Shown piece after piece: positions 1-10,537 of a stretch of DNA of 64,000 bases. The position numbers and the translations under genes were made by a program. The stretch comes from Prochilodus magdalenae (lineage: Eukaryota > Chordata > Actinopteri > Characiformes > Prochilodontidae): positions 1,470,152 through 1,534,151 of the forward strand of contig JAMWET010006979.1 of NCBI GenBank assembly GCA_024036415.1, in the 5' to 3' direction. Numbering within the stretch: the stretch's first letter is position 1; the number at the start of each line of letters is the position of its first letter. A model generated the notes under the pieces. That model did not search any database and had not been told where the DNA came from. It worked only from the letters and a program-made list of their open reading frames with translations.

Positions 1-40
1 TTATGGATTTCTTCACTGAAAAGTTGTAGAACAAGACAAG

Positions 41-46
41 TTTATT
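41..46 (-). terminator. surf1: surf1 poly(A) signal
   Basis: AATAAA on the minus strand, 31 nt beyond the surf1 stop codon at 77-79. This gives a very short 3' UTR, with cleavage expected within the first ~30 bases of the window. Confidence 0.7.
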
Positions 47-76
47 TTAAAGCACAATTTATACAGAACCCCATTA

Positions 77-3000
77 TCATACAGCAAGGCGTTTGATGAA
101 CTTGGCATACCACATGTATGAAGTAGCTGCACATAATCCATACCTAAAAAGAGAATAAAGAAAGATCAGTATCCCTGATGTGAATTTATTTTGCATGTGC
201 TAGGAACAAGTAATGCCTCAATGCTTAATACTTCGACAGTATTTAACTCTTGGAGGATTAACACGTTAAGGCTAATTGAGACAATGCAGCAGAAATGCAC
301 ACATTTACAGTCATGACCGTATTAAGTAAAATGAGACTCAGTGCTCCGACACCTGTTATTAGGATTTAAACACTTAATGTTAATGGGATCCCAAACTCCT
401 AGCCAGTTGCTCAGTGTATTTATGAAGTTTTCAGGACTGTAGATAAGTTTGATGTGAAATGCCTTATTTTAGAAGAAATTGCAAAGCCAGAAATGGTTAT
501 GACTGAGATTGTAAGCGGACATCTCCCACACAGAAATATTTGACATGAAGTGGTTAGATCTGTGTTGTCTGATGTCTAGAACATTGTTTTAAGACCGTTT
601 AGTGATAAAGCTTTGTCTTATAACATACATGAAATTTGTAATAATCTAATCTTGGCATGGGAGAGCACTGGAAGGCAAAATAGTCCCCATAGAATTTGTT
701 TTTCCAGATTCATGACCATTCTCTGAAACCTGTAATATAAGTTGCTGTCTCACCATGTAACAATGTACTGCATGTGTTCGTTTCGCAGGGTCACTCTTGT
801 CTGGCCTCCTACTGGTCCTCCTGGTATTGTGCTCTCTGAAAGGAAATTGGGATATTTATATGGTTATTACTCTAACAATATTACCACACTTTCAGCTAGT
901 TCAGTTCTTTTACTAGACCAACTATAAGCATGACCAAAAAAAAAAAAAAAAAACTCAAAACGAATTCTTTCTCTACTAAATGCTCTGTGAAATCAATTAT
1001 TATTATTTAGCCTATTTGTCTGGTTAATGTTCAAAAACTACTGGCCTTTCACAGGAGGTAAGTGGTTCAGTCAAGCCAAGTTAACATGCAAACTCAGCTG
1101 GCTAGTTACCTCTAGGTAAAGAAGTAAACTTATGTTCTCTACCTATGAGGAAGCATTTATCTGGACTGGCAAGTGTAACACATGGCACAGCTCGAACCTA
1201 AATACCAGCTGCAGAACGCATGCTAACTCTACTAAGCAGTGTTCTCACTGGGTAACGTCCTAATGTCTAAATAGAAATTGTACATAGGAAGCAGCCCTGA
1301 CCTAGCACAGCATCAATGAAAACCTCCTCAGCACCAGTAGTCTTTGCCATAGCCTCCAAATCCCGGTAGTGCCACCGATTTGACTCTGCGTTGTTTTGAG
1401 GGACAAATGGTTTCCGCTGCTCGGTCAAACGCACTACACCCACCAAGTCCACTTCTTCTGTTACCTTGTAGAATAAGCATTGTGATTACATATGGCTACA
1501 ATTTATAGCATGGTTGAATTTCAGTAAAAACACATAATAAAGAAATCCATATGATGCCAGTAAATACAATAAAGTACAGCATTTTATAAAAAATAATAAA
1601 GGAGGTTTAGAGTGCCTTTGCCAGGCCCTAATGAGCCCAGAACTATAAGTGGCTTAGATGATAAATGGACACATGAATGAAAGAGATCTAGGGGTATCAA
1701 AACTTTTATGGCTGAATATATGAGTGGAAGATTTTCATTCTAAAATGAGCCGTTTCACAAGTCGATGCAAATATCAAATTTATCTTTGCAAATGTTATTT
1801 TTAATCAAATTTGTTGTTTCTTGTTTTAGTTTTGTTAAAACTAATAGCTAGCGTTACCAAGCAAACCCCTAAATCTTATACAGATTTAGCTTCTGTTCAT
1901 TATTGTGTTAGTCAAACCAACAGGAACCACTCAGTTGCAACAATCCCTCAACTGACAATGTTGTTCTTCATGTCAGTCAGCTGAGCTTAATGGACTATAG
2001 CTAAAAGTATAAACAGATTAAGGCAATACATTTATGAGTTACCTGACCCTTCATCCGGGTTTCTGGTCTGATTTTATTTTTCGGGACGTAACCTCTGTTT
2101 ACCAAGATCGTGATCCTGAGAGGTGGAAAAAGGTGAGATATGAATAAAAACCTGTGTGGTTGAAGTCCTTTGTGTTGAGAAAGACATTGCGTATATGAAG
2201 CTGAGAAGTCAATACAAGAATACAGTTTGTACACACCCCAGATCCGTACAGTAAAACGGGGTGATGACATTTGCGCCGCTCTCCCCGCTGGAGGACAGCC
2301 GTCCTGCCTCACGAGCTTCTCTCTCAGGATCTACTGGAGCACGGGGCAGGATATAGAGCTCCTGAGAGTGATCAAACCGCCCTCGCACCTTCACGCGCCT
2401 GTACTCCAGATCCTTTAGCTCTCCAGGGCTGTTGCATGTTCCCATAAAAGCATAAACTACATTATTATTATTTTGTACTTCTATGTTGTTCTGGTGATGC
2501 ATGGGTCTGTTTGTTTCTACATTTAAACCTTTCATCTAAACACCATGACTAGCATTACAGTGATTGTAACAGCTATTTCTTTACAAAATGTAAACCTACA
2601 CAATCAAAACTCAACTCAACACAAAGTGAGCCTATGGAATTGTGATAGGCTAAGCAAAAACTCACTCTCTAGGTAGTGGAATTGGATCTGCAGTCGTTAA
2701 ATTTTGAAGCTCTTGGATCAACTTCAACTTCCACTGCCTGCGCTTCACCTAAAAACACATGAATACTGTCAACATATTTGACCAGCTGTATTTTCTAATG
2801 GCTTAAACAGCAAATGACCGTACCTGCCATGTTCCAAGGCCAAAGGTGGTGACCGGGATCAGCAACAGGAGCCATTTCAGTAAGGAGTCTTCACCTTTTT
2901 CTGCCTGTGCAGCGGTAGAACTGGACTGCCGACCCACATTAACAAGCTTAACTGTAAAACACAACAGAGGTGGAACACACTGCAAGCACTGCTGATATCT

Positions 3001-4075
3001 ATTTAATTGGAAATCATATACAGTACACTCAGGAGCTTTAGATATTCTTCTAATAGACAGGATATAGACACCTTCTTGTAGACTTCCTGTAAAATCAGGG
3101 GTATTAATAGGGAGCCTGTCCACCTATTGCTGCAGTAACATTATTTACTCTTCTGAGAAGGTTTACTGTTTTACTCTAGAACATTGCTGTGAAGATTTGA
3201 TTTAATTAACCCACAACAGCATTAGTGTTGCATTAGGCACTGATATTAAATACTAGTTCTGGATCACAAACATGAATCCAACACACAAGATAGTGCTCCA
3301 TCACTCCAGAGACAACAGATCATTGCTGGCGAATGCTGGTTCAACAAAGTAGGAAAGTGGCAAGCAAGAAAAATATTTTTGGCATATTCATACCATTCTC
3401 ACACTTGAACAAGGACTGTCGCGGCTTATCGAAAAGATGTCTCTTGGGATTCACTGTCTGAGCCTAGAAAAAGGAAAGAAAAATCTAAATACATAAATAC
3501 TGACAGAATGCAATGTGTTTTTAATGGAATAAGATGACTTCCATGTTTGCCAGCAATAGCATAACAAAACAAATAAGAAAAAAAAAACAAAATAAAATAA
3601 ATAAATAACACAAATTGGAATTGGTCACCTTAAAAATGAATAATAAATAATATCTCATATGAACAAGACAGTGTTATAGCTATTATTAGTAAATAACAAC
3701 AGCAATATTATTATTATTATTATTATTTTCCGCAGTATTTTTCCTTTTAGCCACAAAATTCCCAAAGTGCTTCATCCAAGAAGATAATTAACTCGTTAAA
3801 AAGATAACATATTTTGGAGAATTAAATAAAACCACTGAGAGTAACATCAGACAACATAAAAAAAAATCGGAGAAAGCCTTTAACATATACAAAAACAAGC
3901 ATAACATTTAACATACAGCTACCAAACACCAGTACAAACACACACCTGCTAAACAGGTTTACTGTGAACTACTACTCAGAGCTTCAGCGAACTAACGTGA
4001 CAAGAAACTTACATTAATCCGAATTATCCTGCGGCTGTGACTGCACAGCATCAGCATACATTTAAAGCCACTCAT
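77..4075 (-). CDS. surf1: SURF1, cytochrome c oxidase assembly protein, complete, 9 exons
   Basis: Inner mitochondrial membrane factor for early assembly of cytochrome c oxidase (family knowledge). Exons on the minus strand, in gene order: 4013-4075, 3394-3463, 2824-2951, 2666-2748, 2237-2428, 2043-2115, 1302-1464, 754-835, 77-143. Every junction is GT..AG and the phases sum to 921 nt, so 306 aa plus TGA (human about 300). Visible: a basic N-terminus suited to mitochondrial import, a first membrane segment at about residues 71-87 ([16 protein letters not shown]), the conserved [15 protein letters not shown] block, ILVNRGYVP, then [21 protein letters not shown] with the family's conserved His just before the second membrane segment (about 284-301). 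The start is the first ATG; in-frame ATGs at codons 7 and 9 are alternatives. No frameshift or lost splice site was seen. The paralogy is unambiguous. Confidence 0.95.
3170..3370. repeat. Dispersed repeat copy in surf1 intron 2
   Basis: Shares a recognisable core (GAACATTGCTGTGA, then AGGATTTGATT-like, then TTAGGCACTGA) with 12115-12200 in a kyat1 intron, so it belongs to a dispersed family. It resembles a repeat common in fish genomes, but I cannot name the family. Confidence 0.5.
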
Positions 4076-4632
4076 GATTACAGAGTATGAAGTTTCCTCT
4101 GGCTTGTGTGTCTGTTAGTTGCTACTAGCGAACAGGTCAACTACATAACCAGTTCACTACAGTCTGCGCACAGAGGGAATGCTTTTACTGCAACCCCTTC
4201 CGGAGACAAGCAGCTGTGCGCATGCGCGGAGCTAAACACATGGGCATGAGTTAGAAGAGTTTTTATTCCGGAGACACGTTTTTAAATCATAGTTTATTCC
4301 ACATGTGTTCAGAGAAAACACAATGCAGGACATAAGCATTTGTATGAGGTCTAAATTAGTTCATTAGGTTCCGGTCATTGTGGGAGTTTGTAAGTCTGGT
4401 TCCGTCGAAGGTAAATAACCCGAGAGCTTCACTCTGTATTAGTATGATTTGCAGTAAGGTTTATTTCAGAACCTGCTCTCTGTGCTATGCTAAGTCAGTC
4501 CTGTTGTCAGCACATCTTGTGTGTAACTGCTAATGTCTGATCTTTTATAAAGCTTTGTGTAGCTATGTACAGGTGGCTGGTTAGTAATGATCTTTCTGAC
4601 CACTCATTTTGTGTCCAGTTTCTCCAGAAAAG
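4076..4632. promoter_or_regulatory. Shared upstream region of the divergent surf1 and surf6 genes
   Basis: Only 557 bp separate the two start codons, which point away from each other, so one bidirectional promoter is the simplest reading. It is locally CpG-richer than its flanks (about 4130-4270) and contains a perfect NRF1-type palindrome at 4217-4228 and ETS-like TTCCGG cores near 4197, 4266 and 4369. A surf6 noncoding first exon probably ends at a GT near 4390 (GTAAGT) or 4411 (GTAAAT), with an AG acceptor just before the surf6 start. No TATA box is obvious. Promoter function is inferred. Confidence 0.65.
4217..4228. promoter_or_regulatory. NRF1-type palindromic site
   Basis: TGCGCATGCGCG fits the consensus YGCGCAYGCGCR at every position. 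NRF1 classically controls nuclear genes for respiratory-chain proteins, which suits surf1. The match is seen in the sequence; binding is inferred. Confidence 0.6.
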
Positions 4633-7538
4633 ATGTCCAGTCTCGCAGCGAAGTACGACTACCTGGAGAAGCTGACTCGAAAAGTGTGCCATTCCCAGAC
4701 TGAAGAGCCTAAAAAGAGAGCCTACGGTAGATATCTGCTTAGGGTTGTTCAATAAAACGTCCAGTAGACGCTAACATCCCATCTGACACCTACTTCTCAT
4801 CATTAGTAATAAGCCAGAGCTATAGTAGTCTGTCGTTATGCTAGCTTTTATGTGTTAAAGGCTCCATATTCTACTTCTTTTTTGCCATTTGCTGTTCTCC
4901 CTTTTGGGTTTATAGAGCAAATGAAGTCCTGATTAATGCTATTTTATCATGGCTATTTTTGTTACTGTTAGACTGATGTAAAGGTAAATGTCCCATATTC
5001 TGATTGGCTGCCCTGTATCCTGCCTCATTCAAAAAGTGCTCTGGGTTAAAACTTCCTGATCCAAGCCCTTGGCTGTGTTGAGACTGCCAACCCAAATTCT
5101 ATTTTTGGCATATTCAGATTGTATCCATATTGATTTTGATAGTCTGGACAGCAATGGTGATGCCTGGACATCTGTATCTCATATAAGATGTATCTCTATC
5201 TTTATAGCCTGTCGGAGTTCTGACGAACACTTGTTGTTGTTGTTGCTGTTATGCACAATACTAGAAAAATAAAAGAATAGCTTATTCTAGTAGGATGGTG
5301 CACTCAATCTAAACAATGCTTTTTGGGTCAAACGCCACTTAGGTGACTATCTTTTCTTTTTCAGTTCCATTTCGAGGTGGTCATAATGAAGAAGGTGGTC
5401 CACCCAAAAAGAAGCAAAAAAAGAAACAGAAGCCTACCAAAGGAAATATTCTGAACACAAATGACAAGAAGCCGGCTCCAAAGACCATCCAGAAAACAGC
5501 ACAGAAACAAGCCAGTGCGACGGTACAGAATGCTCCCCAGGTGAAAACGCAACAGAAGACTGAAGGTAAAACTCGTGTCTACATTTCAATTAATAAGTAA
5601 TAATTATTAAATCTTGATAAAATGTACGTAGGTGTGTTTATTTTCCTTGTTGTGCTCAATTCCAAGGTGCAAGGTCAGAAAAGGAATTTAACGCAGTCGA
5701 TATTTTGAGGAAAAGACTTCACCAGAAGATTGAGGAATCTCGTGGACAGGTATGTAAACCAAACAGAAAGAATCAAATAGGAAAAATGAGTGAGCAAAAG
5801 TTTGACTTTAGACCATAACGTGGACATGCTGTTAACTCCTAACATACAGACTGTTTACTAAAGGCTTTTACGATTACTTGTTTATACATCGATTGCTTTA
5901 TTTTAATAAAAACATCCCTCTTGGTAAATCAGCAGTTATCATCAGTTTGCATAAATGTAATGTATTTTTTAAAATCTCCTTCTGACCTGCTTTTGGCTTG
6001 ATGAACATACACGGAAAGCATATTTGCATTTCGTCACATAATGACTCACTTGACTTTTATGAATCTTTTCAAATGATTCTTTGTGTGCTTACCCATCTAA
6101 GTGTTTCAGATGGTGTAGGGTTTGTTAATATTCAATTTTGAGCAACATGTAAGATTCATAGTTTAAAACATTCAGAAATTAGTGACTAAATAACTGTTTC
6201 AGCAGTTTGTCAAAGTGTATTGTGTTGCAGAGATATCTAATGAGGTTAGCACGCTAACCAATTCTGCTAGCAATACCTCAAGTTGAAAGTTGTGCTCCTG
6301 GTTAGATTATTTAAGGACAGATAGCCAATGAAAGGAAAGTAAATGTGGCGAGGGTTATTATAATGGCTGCTCCCACCTGCTTCCTGCAGCAAACAAAAAA
6401 GGGGTATAAGTAGAACCAGAACAAGTGTTAAACATCGGTGCTACGTTCTACAACAGGACTAGTGTTTTTTTTTTTTTTTTTTAAAGACTGGTAAGAATTG
6501 AAGGGGGAGCAGGAAGGACAATGCATGATATGTGAGCCCCTGTTGTTTAGAATATAAGAACGTTGCAATGCAACTAATCTACATGTGGTTCACAAACTCC
6601 ATGTTTTAAATTTCCCCACTTAAAACTTAATAAGGCATCACGGAACATTGTGCGCTACGATTATATGAAAATTAAAATTACAGCTTCTGTGGTTTGAGAA
6701 ATTGCACTCTTCTAAATCATGATTTTGATATAACCTCAACTCTAACTCAGTTAATATTAATTACAGGTATCGCTGTTCAAACATTAACTTCAGTCCTGCT
6801 TTTAAAAAACTAAATCTTTTTTATCTTTAGGGTCCTCCCAAAGACCCCTCCTCTGAGGAGGTGCAGAAAAGACGAGCGAAACGGAAGCAGGAGAGGGAGC
6901 GCAAGAAAAGGAAAAGAAAAGAGTTCCGTATGAAGAAGTTGGCAGAGAGTGCCTCCACTGAGGAAGAAACCGCAGCGGCAGAAGCACCCAAACCTCCAGA
7001 TGCTTCTGCAGCCACCAAACTTGCCAAAAAGGATACAAGCTCAATAGTCTTCAACAAGGTGGAGGTTGGGGAGGAATATGTAGACAAAGGGACGAAGCTG
7101 AAGGAGAAGAAGAAGAAACGGAAGGTGAAAGGAACCCTCACTCCACTTACGGGGAGGAACTTCAAACAGCTTTTGTCTCGAGTAGAGGCCAGGAAGGCTC
7201 GTCTCGAGGAGCTGAGGGAGAAGGACGAGGAGAAAGCCAAGAAGGAGGAAGAGAAGATGAGGTGGACCAACGTTCTCTACAAGGCGGAGGGCATGAAGAT
7301 CAAAGACAATGAAGAGCTGCTCCGTGCTTCTTTGAAAAGGAAGGAGAAGAAAAAGGCTCAGAGGCAGAAGAAATGGATGGAGAGGAGTCATGAAGTGCTG
7401 GAGAAGATGCAGAAGAGGCAGGACAGGAGACGCAGAAACATCCAGAATCGCAAAAAGGGCAAGATTGAGAAGAGGAAACAGAAGGCCAGGAAGAAGGGCA
7501 GAGTGCTGCCTGAGGATCTAAATAAAGCTGCCATATAG
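4633..7538 (+). CDS. surf6: SURF6 nucleolar protein, complete, 4 coding exons
   Basis: Nucleolar ribosome-biogenesis protein (family knowledge; homologous to yeast Rrp14). Coding exons 4633-4726, 5365-5565, 5667-5749, 6831-7538 join in phase to 1,086 nt, 361 aa, the same length as human SURF6. N-terminus MSSLAAKYDYLEKL resembles the vertebrate family. Exon 2 encodes a lysine-rich PPKKKQKKKQK stretch. The last exon carries the SURF6 domain: KRRAKRKQERERKKRKRKEFR, IVFNKVEV, GTLTPLTGRNFKQLLSRVEARKARL, MRWTNVLYKAEGMKIKDNEELL, QRRKKW-like repeats and an ARKKGRVLPEDL end. Highly charged with long basic helices, as expected of a nucleolar RNA-binding protein. Several apparent frames on the opposite strand of the last exon come from its purine-rich composition. 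ATTAAA near 7782 is a possible poly(A) signal. Confidence 0.95.
5750..6830 (+). other. surf6 last intron, no gene seen
   Basis: About 1.1 kb of AT-rich intron with a run of T near 6463-6482. I see no coding, RNA or clear transposon feature. Confidence 0.5.
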
Positions 7539-7899
7539 GGAGAAGAAGAAGAACGAAGAAATGGAGTGACAGACAGCACAGAACGAAAAGGAATTATGTA
7601 AAATGCCTGAATAAGGAGAATGATGGAAAGCCACATGCTCTGTTTCAACAAAGCTGGATTGTAACTAGTCCATGAATCTGACTCTTCCGCCATGTTGTGC
7701 CCTGATCCTATGTAAATATATATAGGTTACCAACAAACTAAAAAAACATATTTGAACAAAGTGATTGTTTTGTCTTAAGTGTATTAAAGAAGACGTCTTT
7801 CTGCGTCACCAAATCATTAAGAGGTGAACAGTCATTCAGAGTGGTTTCATGTGAAATGCTCTATTCCAGAGAAGCTTGTCGTGTCAGAAGCCTTAACAG

Positions 7900-8000
7900 C
7901 AGTGATGAGTTGAATCAGGTGTGCTGGAAACAGGGAAAGAGCTAAAATGTGCAAGGCAGGCTGCCTCCAGGACCAGGGTTGAGAAACACTCAAAGTGATT
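7900..8000. repeat. Dispersed repeat fragment
   Basis: Contains GAATCAGGTGTGCTGGAAACAG and CCAGGACCAGGGTTGAGAAA in order, a combination familiar from a high-copy teleost dispersed repeat. Only about 100 bp is recognisable. The family name was not determined. Confidence 0.45.
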
Positions 8001-8370
8001 TACGGTATGAAATAATAAAATAATAGTGTTAAAAATAATGCCAGAACTGGGGCAGTCTAAAAAAAAATAGCCAATGCATAAGATCAAAGCATCAATAATA
8101 GACAATATCGGTAATATTAAAATACTAATAGACACATTCATGAAAGAGATGTACATGCAGGGTGCCACAAGACAAAATGAAAGTATTTTACCATTAACAA
8201 CATGCTGCCACTGTCCATCACAAAAACATGATCTCCAAAATAGTCATTTTACAAGATAGAACAAAAACCCAAGGGATTTTGGAGCGTTTTGTTTGGTATA
8301 GTCATCATGAAACTTCCAGAAGTAAAGATACATATTTTCTTTAGACAGCAGCAATAAAATTGCATGTATA
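8000..8370. repeat. Dispersed repeat, related to 31630-31900
   Basis: The segment AAGATACATATTTTCTTTAGACAGCAGC (positions 8324-8351), preceded by a CATGAAAC motif, is matched in the same order at about 31745-31858 (GAGATACATGTTTTTCTTTGGACAGCAAC). The two are diverged copies of one element. No coding potential is seen. Confidence 0.4.
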
Positions 8371-8742
8371 TTTGTCATTTTGGATTGTAGTAAGTAAACT
8401 GGCTATGTTTGCAGACATTGCAAACCCTGGTTACTGGCACTACCACTGTCTACAGTTACCCACTTTACATCCAAACCCATTTGCACTTTGACTTGAATGA
8501 TTGAATTATGAAGAAATTTTACCCAATTTGGATTCCTCTGTAATGACAATGTGATGAGGTTGATTCAGAGTGGTTTGATGTAAAATGGTTTCTCTGTAAA
8601 TAAACATTTTTAATTTCGATTAAAATTTAGATATGTTGCTTTATTCACTATGTAAACTATAACTATATAACTACACATGTCAATATAATCATCCCAGCCT
8701 TATCTCAGAGTTAAGAATTCAAACCAAGAACCATTTATAGTG

Positions 8743-8743
<1 letters not shown>

Positions 8744-8786
<43 letters not shown>
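8744..8786. repeat. (TA)n microsatellite
   Basis: Uninterrupted TA dinucleotides for about 43 bp. Confidence 0.95.
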
Positions 8787-8792
<6 letters not shown>

Positions 8793-8854
8793 TGGACCAG
8801 GGAACTAAGGAAATTAGCAAAATATGCCCCCTGAGTGAGCATCAATAGAGCCCA

Positions 8855-9115
8855 AACGAGCCAAGTCAAGTAGTTTTATTGTCAATTCTACAATATGTAC
8901 AAGACATACAGAGGATTAACACTGTGTTACTCTCCTTCCCAAAATGTAGCAAATAAACATTTAACAATAAATAGATTACAACTAAAACAAGAACAGGAGT
9001 ATATTCAAGGTAAAAAACAATAAACATAAAACAGAGTGATGATAAAATAAGGGCCCTGAGATAGACATAAACAAGACAATAAGACACTGAGGACACTTAA
9101 TAAGACACTTATCTG
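8855..9115 (-). repeat. Probable retroelement-derived repeat
   Basis: Starts with CAAGTCAAGTAGTTTTATTGTCAATTCTACA-like sequence, a form common at ends of dispersed fish repeats read on the opposite strand. Assignment is by resemblance only. The rest of 9115-9990 is AT-rich and featureless. Confidence 0.35.
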
Positions 9116-10537
9116 GCTGACCAAATATTTTCTTTGTTCTGAAACATTACAAAATGTCTTTTAGTTCTCAGTAACAGTACAGCCTAACATGTAATTTATT
9201 ATATGTTTGTGTATCTCAGTTTTTAAAGATTGACAGTGAATTAAAATGAGTTAATAATCCATTAATAATAATTCACAGACTCTGATGTCCTTTATTATTA
9301 GAGCTTGTACAGCGACTAAAAATGAAGGAGAACATATTTTACTAGATGTTCCTTTTCTACACAATCGTATTCTCTTCAGATTTAATACACTGTAAAATCA
9401 TCAACATTTAAAACTATTTAAACTACACTTTAATGTAGGGTCTAGAGTATAAACCTACATGACACCTACATACCTACAAACCTACATGATACATTTGACA
9501 ACAGACATAACCCTACATAAATGTTCGGAAAGGCTTATTTCAATAGGAATCATTGGCTGTAAAGGTTACATTTGCAAATTTCACTAAGTTCACTAAGGTA
9601 GCCTTCATGACAAATATAGTCTATTTGTTCATTCAGCTTGAATGGGGCGGTGAAGTGCCTTTAAAGGTTCTAATTGTTTGCGTACGTGCTCCCTGATGTC
9701 TTTATCACACTGTTTTGGCTTAAATCCTATTTTCATCCATTTATGATAGAGGAAGTGTATTCAGGCAATTGTAAGGCAAATAGTCCCCATAGAAAACACC
9801 AGGAGTCGAGTGGCTGCACTGGTGGCTTTTGACTGTTATCACAAATGGCTTTGTTGAGTCTAAAAGCTTCTCTCCAGTTAACGATTTCCAGTCTGATTGA
9901 CTTTTTATCTCTAAAGTAAACAAAAACATCTTCAGCTCAGTTCAGTCACCCTGTAAGCAGCTGATCTCAGAAGTTTAGAAGGCGAACTTTAAAATTAATT
10001 TCGAGAAATGCAGCGTGCTTATTGGGACGAAGCCCTAGTGGCCCCGCCCACCCAGGAAGCTGTCTTAAAGCAAGGGCTGTGCGGTCCTACGCGGTTTTGG
10101 ACGCAGCCAGCCTTTGTAGAGGGGGCGTGTCTTTGGCGTTGTGTACGTCTGACGTCCCTATCTAAACGTGATGTATTTTTCAGACTGTATTGCTGGTGCT
10201 GGCCGGGAACTTTAATTCGGTAAAACTTCTAAGTCCTTACATTGCTTTGAGCTATGGCTTTTTGAGCTATGACGTCCCCACCAGCCGCACCGTCTGTGTG
10301 TTTGTATGTTGTTAGCATCGAGGCTAACAGTTGGCTTTAGCCCTAGCATTAGTGACTGAATGTGTGTTGAAAGGTCGTTAAAGCTGTTTGTGCCCTGTAG
10401 GCATGTAGCTATCATGGTCGACCTCTGATAAAGATACAGGTTTGCGTTGACAAGTGAACTGAATGTGGAAGTTTTCGATTTCATAAATTTATCAGTCAGT
10501 CGTCCACTTTATTTGAAGGTACCGCGTATGTACTGGT

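Noticed and set aside
6802..7693. Minus-strand frames of 80-147 codons opposite surf6
   Set aside because: Shadows of the purine-rich last exon of surf6, rich in Leu, Phe and Ser from reverse-complemented Lys/Glu codons.
10008..10223. 71-codon frame upstream of kyat1
   Set aside because: No recognisable protein. It lies in the GC-richer upstream region and has no supporting splice signals.
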